This document shows, piece by piece, positions 42,614-49,393 of a stretch of 64,000 bases of DNA. Within the stretch, counting starts at the first letter, position 1, and every line of letters starts with the position of its first letter. Where the stretch lies: NCBI GenBank assembly GCA_946558465.1, contig CAMNTM010000002.1, forward strand, positions 272,235-336,234. Direction: 5' to 3'. The notes under the pieces are model-generated. The model had not been told where the DNA came from, made no database searches, and saw only the letters and a list, made by a program, of their open reading frames with translations. The position numbers were made by a program, and so were the translations under genes. The stretch is from an uncultured Lachnospiraceae bacterium. Lineage in GTDB: Bacteria; Bacillota; Clostridia; Lachnospirales; Lachnospiraceae.

Positions 42614-42841
42614 TTATCTTTTGTTCCGTTCCCGTATCCGGCGTATTTCTTCCTGGACGTTCTTAGAAGTCCTTTCCTGTAGCAGATTGTCGCTTATTTG
42701 ATATGTAAACTCTGTTGAACCAGGAAGCTTAATAGCAACGCCTATAGGAAGCTGCCCTAACTGCATAGCCACGCGGACAAACTGCGGCGATACGCCTAAT
42801 ATATCCGCCGCTTCCGCTGGCTTTATGTTGTTATCCCTCAA
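42614..42841 (-). CDS. Small helix-turn-helix (excisionase-like) protein
   Basis: 75 residues with NNIKPAEAADILGVSPQFVR, a MerR/excisionase-type helix-turn-helix, then a short wing (GVAIKLPGSTEFTYQI) and charged tail. At the head of the early operon, so it may regulate early genes or excision. Confidence 0.65.
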   Translation of the reverse strand: MRDNNIKPAEAADILGVSPQFVRVAMQLGQLPIGVAIKLPGSTEFTYQISDNLLQERTSKNVQEEIRRIRERNKR

Positions 42842-42923
42842 TCTATCCCGCCTTTCTATGTATTCCTACGCCCTCTGCATTTATCCAGGCTGGGGACTGG
42901 CTACCGTTGGTAGGCTGCATTAC

Positions 42924-42948
42924 GCCGGGCGGACTGCTGCCGCCCTGG
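42924..42948. repeat. 25-bp hairpin repeat, copy 1
   Basis: Identical to 43826-43850. GGGCGG...CCGCCC forms a 6-bp stem with the repeated word GACTGCTG in and around the loop. Confidence 0.6.
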
Positions 42949-43024
42949 TCTTTATATCTCCGTTCTTTCGTGATATAATTCTTTTGTGATCTGTTCACAA
43001 TATTTCAATGGAAAGGGGCTACTT

Positions 43025-43237
43025 ATGGACGTTCAATTACTCAAAGCATTAGTAGACTTATCCAACGGGGAAGACTGCGTAGACGTTGCCGCGCTCTTTC
43101 AGCGCTTCCCCAAAAACCAGGCTACTTTAAATAAGCTTTCTGCCCTTCAAAATCTCGGTTATATCGTTGTTCTTTATGCCGACGACGATGTAGACGAGAT
43201 AGGCATTAACAAGAAGGCGTTTGACTATTTCAAGTAG
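43025..43237 (+). CDS. Small phage protein on the + strand
   Basis: 70 residues from MDVQLLKALVDLSNGEDCVD, a winged-helix-like small protein (FQRFPKNQATLNKLSALQNL). GGAAAGGGG precedes the ATG; an earlier in-frame start at 42986 has none. It is convergent with the membrane protein at 43225 and overlaps its end by 13 bases. Unknown function. Confidence 0.6.
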   Translation: MDVQLLKALVDLSNGEDCVDVAALFQRFPKNQATLNKLSALQNLGYIVVLYADDDVDEIGINKKAFDYFK

Positions 43238-43509
43238 CACACCGCCGCCAGTATTGCGGCTAATGTAACGGCTGTACTGATTGCAATTAGTACGGCTGTT
43301 ATTTTTAACTGCTTTTTAACCTCTGTGCTTTCAGCTTTTACCCGGTTCAAAATCAGCAGACGGCTAAACTTTACGATACTGTTTACTTCTTCGCCTGTCG
43401 GCTGTTCTTTTTTCCTGTATTTAAGGTCTACCGCTATGCTTCCCGGTTCGTAATTTTCATTTGCAAGCTGCCGAAGCCTTCCGGCTGCTTCTTTTCTGTT
43501 TTCTGCCAT
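43225..43509 (-). CDS. Tail-anchored small phage protein
   Basis: 94 residues from MAENRKEAAGRLRQLANENY, ending in one membrane helix (ITAVLIAISTAVTLAAILAA). GAGAGG precedes the ATG at 43509; the in-frame start at 43623 lacks a ribosome site. Unknown function. Confidence 0.55.
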   Translation of the reverse strand: MAENRKEAAGRLRQLANENYEPGSIAVDLKYRKKEQPTGEEVNSIVKFSRLLILNRVKAESTEVKKQLKITAVLIAISTAVTLAAILAAVCYLK

Positions 43510-43759
43510 GTTACTAACCTCTCTTTCTGCCTTCTCCCAGGGCGGGGCGCGTTGTCGCGCTTCTCTCATGCTCTGTTTACTCCTATTCCGGCGTAAATTT
43601 ATCGTGTAGGCGCTTTTTCTCATTAAAAAAGCTGCTTAAAAACTTGTTGACCGTCCACATACTCTATAGCTGGTATGACCGCCGCTATTTTTGCACGATA
43701 TACAAATACAGCTATTCGCTTGCTATATCTGCCGCAAGGTTGCCGCCCTTGCTTCTAAT

Positions 43760-43823
43760 GCGCCCTGCTGGAATCGAACCAGCGCCCCCGCGTAATGCGT
43801 TTTTACCACTGAATTAAGGACGC
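43760..43823 (-). other. tRNA-like element, shortened
   Basis: On the minus strand GCGTCCT (43823-43817) pairs with AGGGCGC (43766-43760) as a 7-bp acceptor stem, and a perfect T arm GCTGG-TTCGATT-CCAGC is present. The part between holds only about 33 bases after the acceptor, roughly 9 too few for a normal D arm plus anticodon arm, and no 5-bp anticodon stem can be drawn. Likely a decayed tRNA or tRNA mimic. Confidence 0.55.
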
Positions 43824-43825
43824 TT

Positions 43826-43850
43826 GCCGGGCGGACTGCTGCCGCCCTGG
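43826..43850. repeat. 25-bp hairpin repeat, copy 2
   Basis: Exact copy of 42924-42948, located two bases from the tRNA-like element. Confidence 0.6.
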
Positions 43851-43853
43851 GTT

Positions 43854-44450
43854 TTACGCTTCTTTCTCTCTTAATTTGAGTATTTCGCCTTGTTTCCACA
43901 TTCCTTCGCGCAACATCTTTATAAACTCTAAAAGTTCTTTATGATCTTCGCTTTCTGCTACGGTTAATATTTCTGCTTCCGCGTTATATTTTTTTGCCGT
44001 CCATTTTATATCCGCCACACAGCAGTAAAACATATTCCATAAGATTTCCGCCGCTGTATCCGCTTCCGCGTCCATCTTAAATAATTTGTCTGTCTTCTCC
44101 GCTTTTAAAATTCGTTTTAATGCTTCCTGGGCTGCTTCCTTAGCGAAGTAAGGCATATCGTTAAAAATCTTTTCTGCCGTCTGTTCTTCGTGTGCTTCTC
44201 TATACTTTTCCTGGCGTACATTTTTCAGTAAGTCGTACCAGTCGTCCCATTCCCAATTAGGAAGCTGTTCACCTAAAAGGCTTTTAATATAGCTGCTGTC
44301 TTCTAACTGTTCGTCGTTTAATTCCTCTGCAAGCTGCTTAACCAGGTTTGCATACTCTACCAGTGCGCCCGCTAAGTCTTCGCCTATGCTCTCTACCACT
44401 TCTTTTGCTACGTTCTCTGCTATGATCTCCCTTGCCTTGTCTTTACTCAT
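43854..44450 (-). CDS. Phage protein, unknown, helical
   Basis: 198 residues from MSKDKAREIIAENVAKEVVE, helical throughout, acidic. AAAGGA precedes the ATG at 44450; an earlier start at 44498 is less likely. It is the first gene read leftwards from the immunity promoter region. No family recognised. Confidence 0.55.
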   Translation of the reverse strand: MSKDKAREIIAENVAKEVVESIGEDLAGALVEYANLVKQLAEELNDEQLEDSSYIKSLLGEQLPNWEWDDWYDLLKNVRQEKYREAHEEQTAEKIFNDMPYFAKEAAQEALKRILKAEKTDKLFKMDAEADTAAEILWNMFYCCVADIKWTAKKYNAEAEILTVAESEDHKELLEFIKMLREGMWKQGEILKLREKEA

Positions 44451-44480
44451 TTTTCTTTTTTCCTTTCTTCTTTGGCGTGT

Positions 44481-44509
44481 TATAATTTGCTTAAGCAATT
44501 TTTAATTGC
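44481..44509. promoter_or_regulatory. -10 box and palindrome upstream of small + gene
   Basis: TATAAT at 44481-44486 and inverted repeat GCAATT-TTT-AATTGC (44495-44509) between the divergent genes. No clear -35 box. Possibly an operator for one of the small repressors. Confidence 0.35.
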
Positions 44510-44540
44510 TAATCCTCTTAAGTGAAAGGGGGTGTACCGT

Positions 44541-44690
44541 ATGAGCGATACAAGCCCAATCACTAAAGAAGAACTGCTTATAGCTATTACTTCTGCATTG
44601 GAAAATGTTAGCCCCGAATTTGACGACCCAGCTTATAAAGCCGTTGTCGAATTTGTTAAAGAACTCCATGCACAAATAGAAAAGCTATAA
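44541..44690 (+). CDS. Small phage protein, 49 residues
   Basis: MSDTSPITKEELLIAITSAL to HAQIEKL, with AAAGGGGG 8 bases upstream. Acidic, helical. A terminator follows at 44716. Divergent from the early operon and just left of the repressor gene. Unknown function. Confidence 0.6.
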   Translation: MSDTSPITKEELLIAITSALENVSPEFDDPAYKAVVEFVKELHAQIEKL

Positions 44691-44715
44691 AGCACAGTCA
44701 CTAAAGATAACGTGA

Positions 44716-44749
44716 AGGCTGCTGTATTCCAGGTACAGCGGCTTTTCTC
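44716..44749 (+). terminator. Terminator after the 49-residue gene
   Basis: GCTGCTGTA (44718-44726) pairs with TACAGCGGC (44734-44742) with one wobble, then TTTTCTCTTTC. Confidence 0.7.
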
Positions 44750-44755
44750 TTTCTT

Positions 44756-44839
44756 GACTATGTGATTATTCTACCCCACATAGTCCACATTGTCAATACT
44801 TTATTTTTACTTTTTCTTGACTATGTGGGATTTTAGTGT
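44756..44839. promoter_or_regulatory. Immunity control region with divergent promoters and three operators
   Basis: GACTATGTG at 44756-44764, its inverse CCACATAGTC at 44776-44785 and GACTATGTGG at 44819-44828. A minus-strand promoter TTGACA-17-TAGAAT (44796-44791, 44773-44768) and a plus-strand promoter TTGACT-17-TATTGT (from 44818) overlap these sites, as in a lambda-type switch. Confidence 0.65.
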
Positions 44840-44879
44840 TATTGTAAGATTACGCACTATACGAGAAAGGGGGTATAAC

Positions 44880-45245
44880 GTGAAAGACAGAATAAAAGCA
44901 GTCCGCAAACACCCGGATATAAATTTAAGTCAAGAAGACTTTGGTAAGCGGGTAGGCGTAAAAGGTAACACAATAGGAAACTATGAATTAGGTTTACGCA
45001 ATCCTTCTGAAGCTGTTATTTTTTCTATTTGCCGGGAATTTAACGTAAGCGAAAACTGGCTTAGAACTGGCGCGGGCGATATGTTTAACCCAATGTCCGA
45101 AGACGAAGAATTAGACTTATACATAGGGCGCATATCCGGCAGCGACGACAATTTTAAAAAGAATCTTCTTAAGGCTCTTTGCAAGCTTACGGAAGATGAA
45201 TGGGACGTACTTAAGAAAATTATTTCAGAAATGAAAGAAGGATAG
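44880..45245 (+). CDS. Phage repressor, XRE family (CI-like)
   Basis: 121 residues starting at GTG (44880) after AAAGGGGG. Helix-turn-helix LSQEDFGKRVGVKGNTIGNY, followed by SICREFNVSENWLRTGAGDM, the standard phage repressor signature, and a helical C terminus (LTEDEWDVLKKIISEM) for dimers. No peptidase domain, so it is not LexA/CI-cleavable. It probably binds the GACTATGTGG sites at its own promoter. Confidence 0.85.
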   Translation: MKDRIKAVRKHPDINLSQEDFGKRVGVKGNTIGNYELGLRNPSEAVIFSICREFNVSENWLRTGAGDMFNPMSEDEELDLYIGRISGSDDNFKKNLLKALCKLTEDEWDVLKKIISEMKEG

Positions 45246-45251
45246 ACGCTT

Positions 45252-45350
45252 TTAACGCCTACCCTTCAATCCCAGGATATAAAAGTATATCTTTCTAAGT
45301 AATCTTTCGTCCTGGATAGTGTCTATAAGGTCGTGTAGCTTCTCACGCAT
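45252..45350 (-). CDS. Very small phage protein, 32 residues
   Basis: MREKLHDLIDTIQDERLLRK to YILGLKGRR, with GGAAGGGGG upstream. Similar short helical proteins (DERLLRKIY pattern) are common beside repressors of Clostridia phages. Convergent with the repressor. Confidence 0.45.
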   Translation of the reverse strand: MREKLHDLIDTIQDERLLRKIYFYILGLKGRR

Positions 45351-45485
45351 TTATAGTTAAGCCCCCTTCCTTTGACACTAGCCATTATACAAGATTTCGC
45401 CCGGCTTGTCTCATATCCTAAAAAGATTTCCAGGATATAGGAAATATTTTTACTGCCAGGGCTGGTAAGGCTTCGTTATGATATA

Positions 45486-45686
45486 CTACTTATATTCTGA
45501 ATCGTACAGATCACTAATACGGCAGCCTAAGCCCCTGGCGATCTTTTCCAGGTTTGCCAGCGTAGGCGAAGTCTTACCGTTTTCAATGTTATTAAGTGTG
45601 GACTTGCTTACACCAGTTAATAGCGCTACTGCTTCCAGCTTTAAGCCTTTAGCTGTACGCACTTCCCATAGCTTAATTTTTACCAT
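45486..45686 (-). CDS. XRE-family small DNA-binding protein (Cro-like)
   Basis: 66 residues; the whole protein is a helix-turn-helix domain (LKLEAVALLTGVSKSTLNNI, ENGKTSPTLANLEKIARGLG). An inverted repeat TGTTCTA/TAGAACA (45686-45692/45709-45715) spans its start and may be its operator. It is read opposite to the HIRAN gene. Confidence 0.8.
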   Translation of the reverse strand: MVKIKLWEVRTAKGLKLEAVALLTGVSKSTLNNIENGKTSPTLANLEKIARGLGCRISDLYDSEYK

Positions 45687-45744
45687 GTTCTACCACCTTT
45701 CCGCGCGATAGAACAATGGTACTAAATGCACAGAAAGGCGCTTT

Positions 45745-46404
45745 ATGATTACAAACAGTGAAGAATATAAAACAAAAATAGTAGGCGTTACGTTCAAAAA
45801 CGAAGACGGAACAAGTCGCCAGGAAGTTATAGAATCCTGTAGCGAGGGCGACACTCTAAATCTTGAACACTACTACTATAAAGACGAAGACGCTTTTAAG
45901 GTAACAAACGTATACGGGGAAGCTTTAGGAAATTTAAAAAAAGAATTGACAGAAAAGCTTGTAGAACTCTATGACATTGGCGCTATAGAAGCAGCCGACG
46001 TTGAAATTTTAAATATTACAGGGGAAGATAAGGGGACGCTAGGCGTTAATATCAAAATAACTATCAAAGAATTTATTACAGATTCTTCCGACGATATTAG
46101 CATATCACCCAACTATGACGTTGATTCGTCAAAAGATACCGTAGTTACTCCACTAAAAGCAGAAGAAAAAGCTACGCCACCTTCCAAGAATGAAGCTACT
46201 TTAAAAATGCTACATGACAAATACGGCGCACATAACTTAAAAATGTATGCTACTGTATTAAAGATACTTTTTGTATTTAGCCTTTTGCTGGCTCTATTCA
46301 CTTTAATATTTAGCTTTCCTTTTGCAATAATTTTCGGCGTAATTGCTTTTATATGTTTTAAGTACAGCAAGCTTTATAAAAAAGCTTCTACATACTCTGA
46401 ATAA
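45745..46404 (+). CDS. HIRAN-domain membrane protein (lysogenic accessory gene)
   Basis: 219 residues. The N-terminal 75 (KIVGVTFKNEDGTSRQEVIE, NVYGEALGNLKKELTEKLVE) match the HIRAN fold, which binds DNA ends or RNA. The C terminus has two membrane helices (VLKILFVFSLLLALFTLIF and FPFAIIFGVIAFICF). AGAAAGG precedes the ATG. Being on the repressor strand between immunity and integrase genes, it is probably expressed in the lysogen. A superinfection-exclusion or defence role is possible but unproven. Confidence 0.65.
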   Translation: MITNSEEYKTKIVGVTFKNEDGTSRQEVIESCSEGDTLNLEHYYYKDEDAFKVTNVYGEALGNLKKELTEKLVELYDIGAIEAADVEILNITGEDKGTLGVNIKITIKEFITDSSDDISISPNYDVDSSKDTVVTPLKAEEKATPPSKNEATLKMLHDKYGAHNLKMYATVLKILFVFSLLLALFTLIFSFPFAIIFGVIAFICFKYSKLYKKASTYSE

Positions 46405-46560
46405 TTTAAAAGCCGCCCCAGGCTGCCACCCGGAACGGCTAACACGATACCTATAAACATGGGCTTATAAGTGATCGACGTACAAACAGATTATACCATA
46501 AGCCCAGCTTTTTATAAAGGGCTTATTTTTTGCGCCCTTTTTTAAAGGACGGTGCATTAT

Positions 46561-47613
46561 ATGAAATTACCTAACGGCTTCGGGACTGTTTATAAGCAGC
46601 CTGGGAACCGTCGCAACCCCTATGTAGCAAAGAAAACGAAGGGCTGGGAGATTAACCCGGAAACAGGAAAAGCGAAGCAGCTTTATACTATCGTCGGTTA
46701 CTATCCCACCCGGAAGGAAGCCTTAACCGCCTTAGCCGAATTTAACGCCAATCCTTACGACGTGAACGCCGCTAAGGTCACTTTTGAAACAGTTTACGAT
46801 CGTTGGAGTAGCGAACACTTCCCTACTGTCAGCGATTCTAACGTAAAGGGATATAAAGCCGCCTGGCTTCTCTGTGATAAGATCGCTAAAATGCGCTTCG
46901 TAGACGTAAAATTAGATCATCTGCAAATGATTGTTGACGAATCGGGGAAGAACTACCCGACGCTTCGGAAACTTAAGGCGCTCTTAAGCCTTATGTACAA
47001 ATACGCTGTGATACATGAAATTATACCGAAGGAAAGAAATTTAGTAGAATATGTGAATATTAAGAACGCTGGCAACCCCAACGCCTACGATCGGAAGCCC
47101 TTTAGTAAAGCCGAAGTTAACCGTATATGGAAGGTTAAGGACACAAATATATATTATACTGTCGTCCTCATGTTGATCTATTCCGGCTGCCGTATAAGTG
47201 AACTGCTGGACTTGAAGAAGGAAAATATTAACCTGGAAGAACGCTGGTTTAAGATCATAGAAGCTAAAACCGCTGCGGGAATCCGTACCGCGCCCATATC
47301 AGATAAAGTATATCCGTTCTTTGAATACTGGTATAACCTTAATAACTGTGAGTACTTGTTAAGCACCCCGGAAGGCGAACACTTCAAATACAGAAATTAT
47401 TATGATAGTTACTGGATACCGCTTATAGAAGCTGTAGGTATGTCCCACCGCCCGCACGATACCCGGCACACCTGTATAAGTATGCTTACCGTTGCTGGCG
47501 TGTCTGACAAGATCATAAAGAAAATCGTAGGACACAAGGGACAAGGCGTAACAGAAACGGTATATACTCACTTTGAGATAGAAGAACTTTTAGACGCAAT
47601 CAACAAAATATAA
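46561..47613 (+). CDS. Tyrosine recombinase (phage integrase)
   Basis: 350 residues. N-terminal arm-binding and SAM-like core-binding parts, then the catalytic domain with Arg in YSGCRISELL, HDTRHTC (His-x-x-Arg), GHKGQGVTETVYTHF (His and nucleophilic Tyr). ATG at 46561 follows AAAGGACGG. It lies at the right end, next to the rpsI attachment site, and probably recombines TATCTCTTAC-type cores. Confidence 0.93.
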   Translation: MKLPNGFGTVYKQPGNRRNPYVAKKTKGWEINPETGKAKQLYTIVGYYPTRKEALTALAEFNANPYDVNAAKVTFETVYDRWSSEHFPTVSDSNVKGYKAAWLLCDKIAKMRFVDVKLDHLQMIVDESGKNYPTLRKLKALLSLMYKYAVIHEIIPKERNLVEYVNIKNAGNPNAYDRKPFSKAEVNRIWKVKDTNIYYTVVLMLIYSGCRISELLDLKKENINLEERWFKIIEAKTAAGIRTAPISDKVYPFFEYWYNLNNCEYLLSTPEGEHFKYRNYYDSYWIPLIEAVGMSHRPHDTRHTCISMLTVAGVSDKIIKKIVGHKGQGVTETVYTHFEIEELLDAINKI

Positions 47614-47616
47614 TCT

Positions 47617-47644
47617 AAGGCGGGGTTAAGCCCTGCCTTATTTC
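47617..47644. terminator. Terminator between integrase and RHH gene
   Basis: AAGGCGGGG (47617-47625) pairs with CCCTGCCTT (47631-47639), then ATTTCTT. Overlaps the stop of the convergent gene and works both ways. Confidence 0.65.
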
Positions 47645-48045
47645 TTATGCGTCTTCCCTATGATTCTTCTTACCTCTGCTGTCTTCTCACAATGTATATT
47701 CCTGCTGCCCGTTACGTCGTTTATATATCCGGCTTTTAAGTAGATAAAATAGCCTTCGTCCTTTGTGTAAGACAAGTCCTCTATCATATCGTAATACTTC
47801 CTGGGTACTTGCCACTTCTCTAGCATTTTCTTTTGTTCCTCATTAAAGCCTTGCTTTTTCTTTCCTAAGCGGCTTTCTCCTGCTGCCAGGTCGTCACAAA
47901 CTAAGGCGTACAAATATTCATTAACTGACATTCCCAGGGCGGAAGCTGCCGCCTTTATCCTCTCCTTCTCCCCTTTTGGAATCGTTAAGTATATCCTGTC
48001 GTAATGTTCCCTACAATGCTGATTTTTATAAGCCGTCCTGTTCAT
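47638..48045 (-). CDS. Ribbon-helix-helix-like protein at prophage right end
   Basis: 135 residues from MNRTAYKNQHCREHYDRIYL. IYLTIPKGEKERIKAAASAL and GMSVNEYLYALVCDDL match an Arc/MetJ-type ribbon-helix-helix, followed by an unassigned C-terminal part (YIDVTG-like strand region). AAGGGG precedes the start at 48045. May control integrase or excision; a toxin-antitoxin role is possible but no partner is seen. Confidence 0.6.
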   Translation of the reverse strand: MNRTAYKNQHCREHYDRIYLTIPKGEKERIKAAASALGMSVNEYLYALVCDDLAAGESRLGKKKQGFNEEQKKMLEKWQVPRKYYDMIEDLSYTKDEGYFIYLKAGYINDVTGSRNIHCEKTAEVRRIIGKTHKK

Positions 48046-48121
48046 CTTCTGCCCCTTCTTTCGCCTTTTCCACATTGTAGCAAAGTCTTACATAAGACAC
48101 AAGCTTTTTATTTCTGCATTT

Positions 48122-48153
48122 GTAAGTTACGTGTAAGTTATGTGTAAGTTACC
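48122..48153 (+). repeat. Right-end integrase arm-type repeats
   Basis: GTAAGTTACGTGTAAGTTAT followed by GTGTAAGTTACC, matching GTAAGTTACGTGTAAATTACC at the left end (11107). Likely attR arm sites. Confidence 0.55.
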
Positions 48154-48208
48154 GACGAAAATTTAGCCTTTTTTGTGGTACTCCATAAAATTACATGACA
48201 TAGAGAAA

Positions 48209-48236
48209 ACCCAGGAAATATAAGCATTTCCTGGGT
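48209..48236 (-). terminator. Terminator downstream of rpsI
   Basis: ACCCAGGAAAT (48209-48219) and ATTTCCTGGGT (48226-48236), perfect 11-bp stem, followed on the minus strand by TTTTCTC. If the prophage starts at 48275, this terminator is supplied by the prophage. Confidence 0.8.
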
Positions 48237-48264
48237 CTGTGTCTTTTCCTGTATTCGCTTTGAA

Positions 48265-48657
48265 TTATCTCTTACTGAACTGCGGAGCTCTTCTTGCTGC
48301 CTTGAGACCGTATTTCTTACGCTCCTTCATACGTGGATCACGTGTCAGGAATCCTGCTTTCTTGAGGATCGGTCTGTAATCCGGATCTGCCTCAAGAAGT
48401 GCTCTTGCGATACCATGACGGATCGCTCCTGCCTGTCCTGTGTAACCGCCGCCCTTTACGTTGACAATAACATCAAACTTTCCTTCTGTCTCCGTAGCTG
48501 CTAACGGCTGGCGGACTACTACCTTCAATGTTTCAAGTCCAAGATATTCGTCGATATCTCTTTTATTTATCGTGATGTTCCCTGTTCCTGGTACTAAATA
48601 TACTCTTGCGATTGATTTTTTTCTTCTTCCTGTTCCGTAAAATCTTGCTTTAGCCAC
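48265..48657 (-). CDS. rpsI: 30S ribosomal protein S9
   Basis: 130 residues, full length: [20 protein letters not shown] at the start, [20 protein letters not shown] in the middle and the universal C-terminal tail RRAPQFSKR. The last codons overlap the prophage attachment core TATCTCTTAC (48266-48275), so integration keeps the protein intact. Cotranscribed with rplM, 26 bases apart. Confidence 0.98.
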   Translation of the reverse strand: MAKARFYGTGRRKKSIARVYLVPGTGNITINKRDIDEYLGLETLKVVVRQPLAATETEGKFDVIVNVKGGGYTGQAGAIRHGIARALLEADPDYRPILKKAGFLTRDPRMKERKKYGLKAARRAPQFSKR

Positions 48658-48683
48658 TGTAATCTCCTCCTTTCAACCTTTCC

Positions 48684-49112
48684 TTAAAATTTCAGCTCTA
48701 CCGGCTTCTGAGCCTGCTGCTTATGGTCCGGTCCGGCATATACGTGAAGCTTTTTGAACATTGCTCTTCCTAAAGGTCCCTTTGGAAGCATCCCCTTTAC
48801 AGCGAGCTCTACAACTCTCTCCGGCTTCTTTTCCATCATCACTGCCAGTGTAGTCTCTCTCATACCTCCTACATAATCGGAGTGATTATAATAAATCTTC
48901 TGGCTCATCTTCCTGCCTGTCACTTTTACCTTATCAGCATTTACAATTACCACATAATCACCAGTATCAACATGCGGTGTAAATTCCGGCTTATTCTTTC
49001 CTCTTAAAACTTTAGCTACTTCTGATGCCAGGCGTCCTAATGTACAGCCGTCAGCATCAACAACATACCATTTTCTTTCAATCTTATCTGGATTAGCCAT
49101 ATAAGTTTTCAT
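48684..49112 (-). CDS. rplM: 50S ribosomal protein L13
   Basis: 142 residues: [60 protein letters not shown] are L13 signatures. First gene of the rplM-rpsI operon, preceded by an L13-type leader and GGAGGG ribosome site. Confidence 0.98.
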   Translation of the reverse strand: MKTYMANPDKIERKWYVVDADGCTLGRLASEVAKVLRGKNKPEFTPHVDTGDYVVIVNADKVKVTGRKMSQKIYYNHSDYVGGMRETTLAVMMEKKPERVVELAVKGMLPKGPLGRAMFKKLHVYAGPDHKQQAQKPVELKF

Positions 49113-49220
49113 TGGTTTCCCTCCTGTGAAATCATTCTCATAATTACAATAACTCTATCGAAATCAGCAGGACTCCGGGGCTTTGGCTCCCTGCTGTTTC
49201 TCCTTTCGTCATACTGCATT
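49113..49220 (-). ncRNA. L13 leader RNA (autoregulatory)
   Basis: About 105 bases between promoter and rplM contain a hairpin CAGCAGG/CCTGCTG with a purine-rich interior. In Firmicutes an L13-leader of this size and place controls rplM-rpsI. The match is by position and hairpin, not by covariance model. Confidence 0.6.
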
Positions 49221-49249
49221 ATTATATTATACGGTGCCGTGTGTGTCAA
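49221..49249 (-). promoter_or_regulatory. Promoter of rplM-rpsI
   Basis: TTGACA (49249-49244), 17 bases, TATAAT (49226-49221) on the minus strand: consensus boxes and spacing. Confidence 0.85.
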
Positions 49250-49393
49250 CTATTTTTCCTGAAATTCCCCTTGAATTTCACTGAAATTTATAGCAGTCCG
49301 TCCTGTCTTATATAAGCCTGTGCTTTCTTTTTATAAAATACTATATTTTATTTATATATAGTGCTATAATATCCGGTACTGGAGGAATTACTT

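Larger units (their letters stand above)
33906..43844 (+). repeat. Dispersed strand-biased word GACTGCTGCCG in the early region
   Basis: Exact copies on the + strand start at 33957, 34115, 34979, 35789, 36257, 38679, 39554, 42932 and 43834, and one on the - strand at 38439-38449. Close variants are at 33906, 33933, 37750, 38029, 39288 and 42595. In genes it is read in all three frames (AAAV, RQQS/L, GSSL), and four copies are noncoding. This suggests selection at DNA level. Confidence 0.65.

Noticed and set aside
43760..43823. Functional tRNA gene
   Set aside because: The acceptor and T arms are good, but no anticodon arm can be drawn and the total length is only 64 bases. Kept as a tRNA-like element.
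44880..45245. Repressor start at 44790 with a 30-residue hydrophobic extension
   Set aside because: The extension covers the operator/promoter region and has no ribosome site; the GTG at 44880 has AAAGGGGG.
11157..48045. Integrative conjugative element rather than prophage
   Set aside because: No relaxase, coupling protein or type IV secretion genes; a full siphovirus head, tail and lysis set is present.
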